Part shown: in pieces, positions 25,715 through 33,900 of the stretch | Layout of the letters: each line of letters opens with the position of its first letter | How positions within the stretch are numbered: position 1 is the stretch's first letter | NCBI GenBank assembly: GCA_002796125.1 | Contig: PCWA01000045.1 | Coordinates: forward strand, 1 to 54,237 | Length of the DNA stretch: 54,237 nucleotides | Source: Candidatus Ghiorseimicrobium undicola | Lineage (GTDB): Bacteria > Omnitrophota > Gorgyraeia > Ghiorseimicrobiales > Ghiorseimicrobiaceae | Direction of reading: 5' to 3' | The notes under the pieces: generated by a model | Database searches by the model: none | Told to the model about the DNA's origin: nothing | What the model saw: only the letters and a program-made list of their open reading frames with translations | Made by a program: the position numbers and the translations under genes

Positions 25715-26446
25715 TTAACCCCTTTCTTTATTATGCAGCTTCGCGGCTAAATTATTCGCGTACAATAGAGATTCATGAGTTCCACAATCTGTCCAATACC
25801 CCTGTAAAATATTATAATAAAGATCGCCTCTTCTTAAATAAGCGTTATTTACATCGGTAATTTCAAGCTCTCCTCTATGAGACGGCTTAAGCGTTTTTAT
25901 GATATCAAAAACATGCGGGTCATACATATATATCCCGCAAACCGCATATTCTGATTTTGGCTTTTTAGGCTTTTCTTTAATGGATATAACCTTATTGCCG
26001 AGAAATTCCGCAACGCCAAAACGCTCAGGGTCTTTTACTTTTTTCAACAGAATTCTAGCCCCTTCATCCTGCCGCCGAAACTCATCTACATATTTTTTAA
26101 TTGATTTTTCTATTAAGTTATCCCCTAATATAACCACTATTCTGTCATTATCCGCGAAGTGCTCGCATAAACCCAAGGCCTCAGCAATACCTCCCTCTCC
26201 CCGCTGATAAGTATAATTAATATGCTTTAAGCCAAAATCGCGGCCATTACCAAGAAGGCGCAGAAAATCTCCGGCGTTATTTCCTCCAGTAACAATCATA
26301 ATATCGTCTATCCCGGCGTCTACTAAAACACCAAGCGGATAATAAATCATCGGCTTATTATATACCGGAAGCAAATGCTTATTTGTGATACGCGTCAATG
26401 GTTCCAATCTCTTTCCCAATCCGCCTGCCAAAATTATCCCCTTCAT
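25715..26446 (-). CDS. rfbA: Glucose-1-phosphate thymidylyltransferase (RmlA-like)
   Basis: Joins dTTP and glucose-1-phosphate to dTDP-glucose. The nucleotide-binding start GIILAGGLGKRLEPLTRITN is followed by KHLLPVYNKPMIYYPL, VTGGNNAGDF and VILGDNLIEKSI. At 243 residues it is the short form without the C-terminal helical extension of the E. coli enzyme (about 290). It lies 4 bases before the TyvE-like gene, and is preceded by the RmlC-like gene. The order rmlC-rmlA-tyvE-rmlB-rmlD is compact and probably one transcript. Confidence 0.92.
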   Translation of the reverse strand: MKGIILAGGLGKRLEPLTRITNKHLLPVYNKPMIYYPLGVLVDAGIDDIMIVTGGNNAGDFLRLLGNGRDFGLKHINYTYQRGEGGIAEALGLCEHFADNDRIVVILGDNLIEKSIKKYVDEFRRQDEGARILLKKVKDPERFGVAEFLGNKVISIKEKPKKPKSEYAVCGIYMYDPHVFDIIKTLKPSHRGELEITDVNNAYLRRGDLYYNILQGYWTDCGTHESLLYANNLAAKLHNKERG

Positions 26447-26476
26447 ACCGCCCTTCCTTTCATAGCTTTATTCCCA

Positions 26477-26493
26477 CCCGCTAGAAGAGCGGG
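26477..26493. repeat. Small CCCGCT hairpin after the RmlC-like gene
   Basis: CCCGCT (26477-26482) pairs with AGCGGG (26488-26493) around a 5-base loop, 2 bases after the stop codon of the RmlC-like gene. There is no U-run. The flanks GGGATTC and ATTCCCAC look like the edges of a REP-type repeat. Confidence 0.4.
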
Positions 26494-26495
26494 AT

Positions 26496-26966
26496 TCATT
26501 TTACATTCTCCTGTTTTTCCAGAGGGCGTAATTTATCCCAATCATAATACTTATTTTCAATCCTGAACTCATCAGGGTTATTTCTATCATACTCATGGTC
26601 TATGCAGTTTATGATAAACGACTCTCCGCGCATGCTCTTAAACGCATGAAGCACCTTTTTGGGTATCATGAGCAGACAGGGATTATCATCTCCGATCTCA
26701 AACTCGTTAATCTCGCCCATAGTCCGGCTTTTTTTTCGCGTATCAACCAAAACAAGCTTTATTTTCCCTTTAATGCAGCAAAAAGAATCATTCTGTTTCT
26801 TATGCATGTGGAAATTGTTTTTATCCTTTACCACGTTTTCATAAGCGGTTGTCAGATAGACCTGCCTAGGGCGGACCTCAGTTTCGGAAACCCTAAATAT
26901 CTCCATTAGCCTTCCCCGCTCATCAGCGATAATCTTTAAATTTTTAACCTTTACCCCCTCAATCAT
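26496..26966 (-). CDS. dTDP-4-dehydrorhamnose 3,5-epimerase family cupin (RmlC-like)
   Basis: A 156-residue cupin of the RmlC family, which epimerises dTDP-4-keto-6-deoxyglucose at C3 and C5. Visible: ADERGRLMEIFRVSE at the start, MHKKQNDSFCCIKGKIKLVL with the catalytic-His region, VDTRKKSRTMGE and LMIPKKVLHAFKS. It is shorter than typical RmlC (about 180) and lacks the usual RGLHYQ wording (FHMHKKQ here), so it could be a 3-epimerase or a FdtA-like ketoisomerase. Position directly before rfbA favours rhamnose synthesis. Confidence 0.75.
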   Translation of the reverse strand: MIEGVKVKNLKIIADERGRLMEIFRVSETEVRPRQVYLTTAYENVVKDKNNFHMHKKQNDSFCCIKGKIKLVLVDTRKKSRTMGEINEFEIGDDNPCLLMIPKKVLHAFKSMRGESFIINCIDHEYDRNNPDEFRIENKYYDWDKLRPLEKQENVK

Positions 26967-27010
26967 AATATCTCCTTAAATAAACGCATGGGCCTCTTAA
27001 AGCCATACAT

Positions 27011-28117
27011 CTACACCGCATGTTGCGGCAATGATAATTTTAATAGATCCTTAACCGCGCACAAGACTTCATCAACCGCAATGCCGCTTAAACATTCCTT
27101 AGCATTCCGGCATGGCGGCATACGAAATTTATTATAGCAAGGCCGGCAGGATAAATTTTTCATAATAATTTTATGGACATTTGGATCATTGGGATACTGG
27201 CCATAGACCCGCTCATCAACCGGGCCGAATAATGAAACTGTCTTAACTCCGGCAGCAACGGAAAGATGCAGAGGCCCTCCGTCATTGGCAACAACCACAT
27301 CGCACATAGACAAGAGAGCGGCAAACTGCATCAGCGTTGTCTCGCCGGCTATCTGAATAGGCTGATGTTTCATCATCGCTGCCACTTCCTTGCATAAATT
27401 AACTTCCGAGGCACCTCCAAAAATAATAACATCGGCCGGAAATTTATCGATTATCGCATCGGCCAATTGGGAAAATTTATCTTTTGACCAGCGACGGATA
27501 TCTACCGCCTTGCCCCAGCTCACCCCCCCGCCCGGGACAATCCCTATCAAACAATTCTTGCTCACTCCTCTTTTTTTCAAAAATTCCTCCGCCCATAAGC
27601 GGTCCTGCCGGTTGATATAGACCTTAGGCTTGGTTTCCACGGGTTCCAAATTCATAAAGCGCAATAAATCTAAATAATACTCTATGACATGCTTTTTCTG
27701 ATAACCCTCCATACCTATCTTATCCGTCAAAAAAAAGCCTCTTTTTTTGTAGTTAAAACCATACCTTTTTTTAACCCCGAGAAGCCACAAAAAGAAACTA
27801 TAATGCCTGCCTAACGATAAATCAATGGCTAAGTCAAAGTTGCATTTCTTGATTTGCCACAAAAATTTTATGAAGGCTATAACACACCTAAATTTTGACT
27901 TATGCCAAAGGCTGCGCCAGTCATCTTTTTCATAAATAAAGACTTTATCGACTTTGGGGTTACTATAAAATATGGGGGCGGTACGGGCATTGCAAACATA
28001 CCCGATAAAACTATCGGGATAACTTATTTTGACATTCTCGATAACGGGCGTAGAAAAAAGGACATCCCCTATACCGAATGGATTTATGATAATGACTTTT
28101 TTAAACTTTTTCTTCAT
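27011..28117 (-). CDS. Family 9 glycosyltransferase (heptosyltransferase-like)
   Basis: GT9 family, GT-B fold, 368 residues. Members transfer heptose from ADP-heptose to the LPS core. Signatures: IINPFGIGDVLFSTPVI at the start, IGIVPGGGVSWGKA for the donor domain, and VVANDGGPLHLSVAAGVKTV then LFGPVDERVYG near the end. A C-terminal cysteine cluster (LSCRPCYNKFRMPPC and AKECL) is common in this family. Overlap of 17 bases with the ligase gene suggests coupling. A GmhB-like phosphatase in the same region supports an ADP-heptose pathway. Confidence 0.9.
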   Translation of the reverse strand: MKKKFKKVIIINPFGIGDVLFSTPVIENVKISYPDSFIGYVCNARTAPIFYSNPKVDKVFIYEKDDWRSLWHKSKFRCVIAFIKFLWQIKKCNFDLAIDLSLGRHYSFFLWLLGVKKRYGFNYKKRGFFLTDKIGMEGYQKKHVIEYYLDLLRFMNLEPVETKPKVYINRQDRLWAEEFLKKRGVSKNCLIGIVPGGGVSWGKAVDIRRWSKDKFSQLADAIIDKFPADVIIFGGASEVNLCKEVAAMMKHQPIQIAGETTLMQFAALLSMCDVVVANDGGPLHLSVAAGVKTVSLFGPVDERVYGQYPNDPNVHKIIMKNLSCRPCYNKFRMPPCRNAKECLSGIAVDEVLCAVKDLLKLSLPQHAV

Positions 28118-29345
28118 CCTTGATTATCCTAGAAACTGCCTGTTGCAAGCCCAAAATAAACCAGAATAACACAGCTATGGGAAGCGAATAAAAATTAGTA
28201 TCAACAAAACTATTCAAGAGATAGGCGATTAGGCCGACAGTCAAGCCTAAAAGAGAAAAATAAAAGAATGATTTTTCCGGCTTCGCTAAAATTTGTAGGG
28301 TATTTTTAAGCCAGATATATAAAAATAGTAAAAATGTTAACAGGCCGAAGATGCCTGTTTCCGCCAAAGTCTGCAGATAGCAATTATGGGTATATGCTAT
28401 TTCAGTGGTTGGCCTAAGCCAAAATTTTGGATAATTTTCCATAAACGTCCCCAGCCCCACCCCAAAGGCCGGCTTGTCTATAAACATCCGTATTGCCGCC
28501 TGCCATAGAAACTTTCTGTCCATCGCTCCGACATCGTTTGAAAAAAGCATCATGCGTTTTATCAAATCAAAGGAAGAAAATTTAAAAAATACCGGCAAGG
28601 CAAACCCTATTGCTAATATGCCCGCTAAAACATACAGAAGATAGCGCTTTCGGCTAAATCGCCCCCAAAATAATAAAGCGAGCAAGAAGGCAAGCCAGGC
28701 GCCCTTAGAAAGCGTAAACATTAATATCGAGACGGCGCTTATCGCCAAAACTGCCAATGCCGTTTTTATTTTTTTACCAAGCCCGGAAAAAGCCAAGGAT
28801 AAGGCAAGCGGTATCGCGGTAATTAAATATGAACCAAGGTCATTAGGGTTGATAAACGAAGCAGTAACCCGCCCCTGGAATAATTTTCTGTGGCGGAATA
28901 AATCATACTTAAAAATGGCTTGAAAAAAGCCATCTAAACTTATAAAGAAAAGAGAGGATAAAAACGCATAAATGATAAATTTACACTGTGATTTTGACCT
29001 GATTGAATCCTTGGCAATAATAAAAATCAGGATATATTCGCTTAGCTTAAAAATTAAGGCGTTTACGCTTAGTTTCATGTTTGAACTGAATACGACAGCC
29101 AGAATATTCGCCAAAAAAAATAGAGTTAACGCGCCACCCAGCGAAAAATCCCCAAAGAGCATATTTGCCGCGCTTTTAAGCGGAATGGCTTTCCTGCCGG
29201 AGGTAAAAATAAAAACCTGTTTTAAAAACCAGGTAATTATGCAGACAACAGCCGAGAACTCGATGACCGCCTTGGAAATCGGCAGGAAAAAAATCATCAG
29301 TCCAAAAAAGAACGTAATAATTTTATCAAAAACGCTTAAGCCCAT
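28101..29345 (-). CDS. O-antigen ligase/polymerase family membrane protein
   Basis: A 414-residue protein of the Wzy_C/WaaL superfamily with about ten to twelve hydrophobic segments. The large periplasmic loop contains GVGLGTFMENYPKFW and AYTHNCYLQTLAETGIFGL, in which the H-NxYLQ-L-ETG pattern is the superfamily hallmark. It either joins O-units to lipid A-core or polymerises them; sequence alone cannot separate these. The open frame extends to a TTG at 29381, but the ATG at 29345 begins at the natural N-terminus (MGLSVFDKI) and overlaps the upstream gene by only 10 bases. Confidence 0.87.
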   Translation of the reverse strand: MGLSVFDKIITFFFGLMIFFLPISKAVIEFSAVVCIITWFLKQVFIFTSGRKAIPLKSAANMLFGDFSLGGALTLFFLANILAVVFSSNMKLSVNALIFKLSEYILIFIIAKDSIRSKSQCKFIIYAFLSSLFFISLDGFFQAIFKYDLFRHRKLFQGRVTASFINPNDLGSYLITAIPLALSLAFSGLGKKIKTALAVLAISAVSILMFTLSKGAWLAFLLALLFWGRFSRKRYLLYVLAGILAIGFALPVFFKFSSFDLIKRMMLFSNDVGAMDRKFLWQAAIRMFIDKPAFGVGLGTFMENYPKFWLRPTTEIAYTHNCYLQTLAETGIFGLLTFLLFLYIWLKNTLQILAKPEKSFFYFSLLGLTVGLIAYLLNSFVDTNFYSLPIAVLFWFILGLQQAVSRIIKDEEKV

Positions 29346-31177
29346 TTTTCTGTATCCATGATTTTTGCCAAGCTCCTGCAAGGGATTTTTAAAGACGCGC
29401 AGGCCTCCACTATATCTTTACAGTCTTCTTTTTTTAAAGACGGTACCGCTATAATGACTTCTTCCGCCCGGCTCTCTTTAACATAATACGCTAAATCCTG
29501 GCGCGCGCCTAAAATCTTTACGCCATGAATTTGCTTACCCTTCTTCTTTTTGTCATCATCGATAAATCCCACCGGTTTGTAATTCAAGTTTTTATTCGAT
29601 TTTATCTCCCGCAAAAATAACTCTCCGCAGGCGCCGGCGCCAAAAATCAAAATTTTACGCCCGGGCCTGTATTGCTGGAAATATTCCTCCAAAAAACGGA
29701 ACATAAATCTTGAAAAGGCGATAAAAAGAAGCGTAAGCAGCCAATCGATTATAAACACCACCCGCGAATGGTCTTTAAAACGGAAGATAAAGGTAATGAA
29801 TAATATGCTTAGCACGGAGCCGCCGCCTACCGCCTTAAAAACCGAAATAAAATCGCTGACACTCGTAAAATGCCGCATCCCCCTGTAAAGGCTGAAATAA
29901 TAAAAAACCGCAAGCTTAATCACGATAATCCACGGCAGGGAAGTTTTCAAAAGATTGTAATTATGATCGGATATAATACCATCGAAACGCAACAAGTATG
30001 CCGAGTAATAAGCTATACAAATCAGTAAAAAATCAATTATTATTGTTGCGATCTGGGCTTTATAAAGCAACAAGGTATTTAAAATCACCTTGCCTTCGGA
30101 TATTTTTTTCCTGCGCGCCGCCTCTATTTCCCGCTCGTTCGAATAGGTCTTCACTTCAGATAAAAACATTCCAAAGAAAACCAAGACAACTATAACCAAG
30201 GTCACTAAAACAGTCACGACTAAAATATTTAATCTTGAATAGGCAAGCGCGACCGATCCGAATATTATACTTATCGCGTATAACAACAGCACTGTCTTTT
30301 TTTCGCTTAAGCCCAAAGATACGAGGCGATGCGAGGCATGATCCTTGCCGCCTTGCAGTATTGAGCGGCCGTTAATACTGCGCATAAAAGTTACCAAGGC
30401 GGTATCGAATATAGGTACCGCCAAAATCAAAACCGGCACCGCCAAAGTAACCAAGATGTTGGAAAATGTCCTGGCACTCGTTCCCATCAAAGCGACCGAT
30501 GAAATAGCGAAGCCCAAAAACATACTCCCTGAATCCCCCATGAAAATTTTAGCCGGATTAAAATTAAAAGGGATAAACCCTAAACAAGCCCCTGCTAAAA
30601 CGACGGCCAAGAAAGGAATCGTGATATTGCCGATTAGAATCCCCGAGGAAAATAACATAATCGAAGTAATCCCGGCAATCCCGGCGCAAAGCCCGTCCAT
30701 ATTATCCAAAAGGTTAAAAGCGTTGGTAATGCCGATAATCCATAGTATTGTAACGGGAAAAATCAATAAATCTATCGGCTTAGATAACGCCTGCGGAAGG
30801 AGGGCTAGATAATCCGGGTTTGGTTTAATGAGAATCCCAAAATAAACCACAATACAACTTGCGATTATTTGAAATAATATCTTTACCTGGGGGGGTAATT
30901 TCTTAAGGTCATCGATAATACCGCAAATAAATATTATGGAAGAGCCGATGAGAAAACCGATAATCTGCCTATTACTAAAACCAAAAATATATATCAGCGG
31001 AATAATCACCGCCAGAAATATCGCTACCCCGCCAAAAATAGCCGTTGGATTCTTATGCCAGCGGTCATCTTTGGGAAAAGACACAAAATTTAACCTTAAG
31101 GCAATCTTTCTGACCAAGGGTGTCAATAAAAATGAAATACAAAACGCGCTTAAAAATAATTCGATATATCGATTCAT
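29336..31177 (-). CDS. Fusion: WecA-like sugar-phosphate transferase + CapD/FlaA1-type membrane and Rossmann domain
   Basis: 613 residues in two halves. The first (about 1-340) is a polyprenyl-phosphate sugar-1-phosphate transferase of the MraY/WecA family: ITNAFNLLDNMDGLCAG (NxDG motif), KIFMGDSGSMFLG (metal Asp) and GGKDHASHRLVSLGLS. It would start glycan synthesis on a lipid carrier. The second half has four further hydrophobic segments (near LRFDGIISDHN) and a Rossmann domain starting KILIFGAGACGELFLREI, as in the N-part of CapD/FlaA1/WbpM, but it ends before any catalytic SDR domain. It is followed by the ligase and preceded by an epimerase with 4-base overlap. Confidence 0.88.
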   Translation of the reverse strand: MNRYIELFLSAFCISFLLTPLVRKIALRLNFVSFPKDDRWHKNPTAIFGGVAIFLAVIIPLIYIFGFSNRQIIGFLIGSSIIFICGIIDDLKKLPPQVKILFQIIASCIVVYFGILIKPNPDYLALLPQALSKPIDLLIFPVTILWIIGITNAFNLLDNMDGLCAGIAGITSIMLFSSGILIGNITIPFLAVVLAGACLGFIPFNFNPAKIFMGDSGSMFLGFAISSVALMGTSARTFSNILVTLAVPVLILAVPIFDTALVTFMRSINGRSILQGGKDHASHRLVSLGLSEKKTVLLLYAISIIFGSVALAYSRLNILVVTVLVTLVIVVLVFFGMFLSEVKTYSNEREIEAARRKKISEGKVILNTLLLYKAQIATIIIDFLLICIAYYSAYLLRFDGIISDHNYNLLKTSLPWIIVIKLAVFYYFSLYRGMRHFTSVSDFISVFKAVGGGSVLSILFITFIFRFKDHSRVVFIIDWLLTLLFIAFSRFMFRFLEEYFQQYRPGRKILIFGAGACGELFLREIKSNKNLNYKPVGFIDDDKKKKGKQIHGVKILGARQDLAYYVKESRAEEVIIAVPSLKKEDCKDIVEACASLKIPCRSLAKIMDTEKWA

Positions 31178-32142
31178 CTGGAATCTTGCTTGATATGCGC
31201 GACCACGCTTTTAATTATTTCGTTTAAATCGACGGTCGGCTTAAAGCCTATAAGCTTATTTATTTTTTTAATATCCGGAACGCGCCTTTGCATATCTTCA
31301 AAGCCCTTTTCATACGCCTTATCATACGGTATGAAAATAAGCCCGGAATTACTGCCGGTGGTTTTTATAATGCGCTCTGCTAAGTCTTTTATCGTAATCT
31401 CCTCCTGGCTGCCGATATTAAAAACCTCACCCACCGCTTCTTCTGTATTGATTAATTTAACCAGTGCCTCAACAACATCCCGCACGTGCAAGAAGCACCT
31501 GGACTGCTTTCCGTCGCCGTAGACCGTTATATCTTTATTAGATAGCGCCTGCGATACAAACCTTGGAATAACCATCCCATATGCCCCGGTCTGTCTCGGC
31601 CCCACAGTATTAAACAGGCGCACTATCACCGTAGGCAGGCCCTTCTCTTTGCAGTAGATATACGCTAAAATCTCATCTACCGCCTTAGCGGTAGAATAAC
31701 TCCAGCGGCTTTTTAAGGGAGAGCCTAAAATTCTGTCGTCTTCTTCTTTCAGCGGGCCGTTTACATTTTTGCCGTATATTTCCGAAGTTGAAGTAATGAG
31801 TATTTTTTTACGGTACCTGTGCGCCGCTTCAAGTACTACTTCGCTGCCCTTTATATTGGTCGTCATAGACTCAAGGGGCTTCTTAACGATTAAATCTACG
31901 CCTACGGCGGCAGCCAAGTGGAACACGCCATCCGCTTCATCAACCAATTTATCGACCAATTTTTCATCTAATATATTACCTTCCACAAACTTAAATCCTG
32001 GATTATGCGTTAAATGTGCCAGATTACCATACCTGCCGGTTGATAAATTATCCAATATAATGACTTTATTGTTCTTCGCAATCAGGCTATCTGCCAAATG
32101 GGAACCGATAAACCCTGCGCCGCCGGTAATCAAATATTTCAT
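31174..32142 (-). CDS. NAD-dependent sugar-nucleotide epimerase/decarboxylase (UXS-like SDR)
   Basis: Extended SDR of 322 residues. The start is YLITGGAGFIGSHLADSL, followed by NLSTGRYGNL, VFHLAAAVGV, STSEIYGKNVNGPLKE (catalytic Ser/Thr), WSYSTAKAVDEILAY (Tyr-Lys pair), RLFNTVGPRQTGAYGMVIPR and VYGDGKQSRCFLHVRDVVEA. The GPRQ...VIPRF and DGxQxRxFxxV blocks are shared by UDP-glucuronate decarboxylases and UDP-glucose 4-epimerases. I lean to the former because of TSTSEIYG, at moderate certainty. It overlaps the fusion transferase gene by 4 bases. Confidence 0.83.
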   Translation of the reverse strand: MKYLITGGAGFIGSHLADSLIAKNNKVIILDNLSTGRYGNLAHLTHNPGFKFVEGNILDEKLVDKLVDEADGVFHLAAAVGVDLIVKKPLESMTTNIKGSEVVLEAAHRYRKKILITSTSEIYGKNVNGPLKEEDDRILGSPLKSRWSYSTAKAVDEILAYIYCKEKGLPTVIVRLFNTVGPRQTGAYGMVIPRFVSQALSNKDITVYGDGKQSRCFLHVRDVVEALVKLINTEEAVGEVFNIGSQEEITIKDLAERIIKTTGSNSGLIFIPYDKAYEKGFEDMQRRVPDIKKINKLIGFKPTVDLNEIIKSVVAHIKQDSR

Positions 32143-32174
32143 ATATATCCCTTTCTTAATCTATAGTTACTGGG

Positions 32175-33359
32175 TTAATTTAACAAAATATTATACAGCA
32201 TTTCCATGTCTTTGATTAGTCTTTTCTTGTCAAATCTTTCCCGCACAAACTCCCTGCCATCCTCCGCCATCTTTTTGCGTAATTTAATATCTTTCGCCAA
32301 AGCTATCAACCCCTGTGTGAAACTTTCTGTATCCTGCGATTTAACTAAAACGCCCCGCTCACAAATTTCGTAACTCGTAACTCGTAAGTCATAAGTCGAA
32401 AGTAAATCTTTCACTCCTCCTACATCGCTGGCGATTACCGCCCGTGCCGATGCCAAGGCCTCGATTATCGAAACCGGCGTGCCTTCATTTAGCGAAGTAA
32501 GAGCGATGATATCTAAGTTTTCATATACGGCGGCTAAATCGCTCTGCCAACCCGAGAATTCAACTTTATCCGCGATACCCAGCTTTTTAGCATATGATTC
32601 TAACTGCGGCCTTAACTCGCCATCGCCAATAATAAAAAATTGTATTGAGCATGGAGTATTGGGTATTGAGTTCAAAAATAACCTCGCGGCATCAAAGAAC
32701 ATCTCGTGGTTTTTTATCGGGACCAACCTGCCGACTATGCCAATATTCAACTCCTGATTTGCCTCCCTGGGCTTAATGACAAGGAATTTATCTAATTCAA
32801 ATCCCAAATGAACGACTTTAATCTTTGCTTGATCAGAGATACCCAATGATAATATGTCTTGCTTGACTCCTTCGCTGACAACTATGATTAAATCGGTAAA
32901 TCGCGCCAGGATTCTTTCAACCCAAATAAAAAATATTGTCGAAACCCTGCTAAAATACCCGCTTAAGACATGCCCGTGGAAGGTGTGGACTGTTTTTATC
33001 TTTTTTCTATGCGTTAAGTTAAACAAGGCTGCGGATAAACGCCCAAGTGTTCCGGCTTTTGCGGTATGTGTATGGACAATATCAGGGCGATACTCATTTA
33101 TCTGTTTATATATTTTATAAAAAGCAGCGATATCGCTAAAGAGGTTGATATTGCGCCCAAGCTGCGGAATAACCACCGGCTGTATATTTTTTTCCTGCGC
33201 GAGATAAGACATATCGCCTTCATCCTTATCTATCCTGCCAACGATAAGGCGCGAATTGAATCTATCCTTGCCTAAACCGTCTGTCAGCAGTATCGCGTTT
33301 ATTGCCGGGCCTCCGATGTTAAGACGGGCGATTATCCTTAAGATTCTTATTTTCTCCAT
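32175..33359 (-). CDS. Family 4 glycosyltransferase carrying two heptad-repeat insertions
   Basis: A GT-B enzyme of 394 residues. The N-domain includes IGGPAINAILLTDGL and VHTHTAKAGTLGRL; the C-domain includes IGIVGRLVPIKNHEMFFDAA, DIIALTSLNEGTPVSIIEAL (the E-x7-E-type donor motif) and VIASDVGGVKDLL. Two stretches look foreign: residues about 228-239 (NSIPNTPCSIQ, in place of a short turn before FFIIGDGEL) and about 320-331 (TYDLRVTSYEI, within the loop after the VGG motif). Both are encoded by perfect 7-base-period tracts. The reading frame survives, so these insertions were tolerated or repaired. It follows DUF4330-type genes and precedes the SDR gene. Confidence 0.9.
   Translation of the reverse strand: MEKIRILRIIARLNIGGPAINAILLTDGLGKDRFNSRLIVGRIDKDEGDMSYLAQEKNIQPVVIPQLGRNINLFSDIAAFYKIYKQINEYRPDIVHTHTAKAGTLGRLSAALFNLTHRKKIKTVHTFHGHVLSGYFSRVSTIFFIWVERILARFTDLIIVVSEGVKQDILSLGISDQAKIKVVHLGFELDKFLVIKPREANQELNIGIVGRLVPIKNHEMFFDAARLFLNSIPNTPCSIQFFIIGDGELRPQLESYAKKLGIADKVEFSGWQSDLAAVYENLDIIALTSLNEGTPVSIIEALASARAVIASDVGGVKDLLSTYDLRVTSYEICERGVLVKSQDTESFTQGLIALAKDIKLRKKMAEDGREFVRERFDKKRLIKDMEMLYNILLN
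32368..32402. repeat. Intragenic heptad repeat (TCGTAAC type)
   Basis: Five units in phase: TCGTAAC, TCGTAAC, TCGTAAG, TCATAAG, TCGAAAG. On the coding strand they give TYDLRVTSYE in the GT4 gene. The unit differs from the GTATTGA type. Confidence 0.7.
32642..32676. repeat. Intragenic heptad repeat (GTATTGA type)
   Basis: Five units in phase: GTATTGA, GCATGGA, GTATTGG, GTATTGA, GTTCAAA. The unit is the same as in the priA-fmt gap (13125-13196), 19 kb away. It is read as NSIPNTPCSIQ in the GT4 gene. Confidence 0.7.
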
Positions 33360-33900
33360 AGCGTAAAATAAAACTTGTCTTCTTTAGTGTTTGCCAATCC
33401 GCGTTGCAGGTTATGGCGAAAAACGCCGGAACTAAAAATATCAAACGGGCCCACAATCCCCATAAACTTACACCTGCGCCCAAGATAATAATCAGGATAA
33501 AATTAGCAAAAACTGCCGTAACCGCGATGATACCCATTGCTCTTAACGGAACATAACAAAATATTCCCCGGGCATGCACGGCGCCAGAGGCAAAAAAACT
33601 ATCACGAAAATAACCGCGGCTTTTGAGCTTTGCGTTTTTGACCGATGCGGCCAGGCTGCTATTATTTAAAATTAAAAGGTTGCCATCATCTTGCCTTATC
33701 CGGCTGATTCTTTCAAAAAAACTATATTTAATATATATTTTTATATTTTTGAAGAAAACCCGCGCGGTTTTAAAAATACGGCTTCCTGAACTTAGTCGCC
33801 CGGATACCTGTTCTATTTTATCAGGATAAATTTTAAACAGGTATTTAGCGATATTAAAAGAAACGCTGGTATTTAAAATCTGCTCTTTACTATATTTCAT
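33319..33900 (-). CDS. Unassigned small membrane protein (193 aa)
   Basis: I do not recognise the family. The N-terminal 110 residues are polar and basic. Two hydrophobic segments follow (about 119-142, AMGIIAVTAVFANFILIIIL, and about 147-165). The C-terminal tail ends in polar residues. Its start codon overlaps the stop of the DUF4330-like gene in a TAATG arrangement, and its end overlaps the GT4 gene by 41 bases, so all three are probably translated together. A membrane role in glycan export or assembly is a guess from context. Confidence 0.7.
   Translation of the reverse strand: MKYSKEQILNTSVSFNIAKYLFKIYPDKIEQVSGRLSSGSRIFKTARVFFKNIKIYIKYSFFERISRIRQDDGNLLILNNSSLAASVKNAKLKSRGYFRDSFFASGAVHARGIFCYVPLRAMGIIAVTAVFANFILIIILGAGVSLWGLWARLIFLVPAFFAITCNADWQTLKKTSFILRYGENKNLKDNRPS

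Noticed and set aside
11818-32676. Heptad tracts as CRISPR-like arrays
   Set aside because: Units are contiguous 7-mers without spacers, and no cas genes are present.
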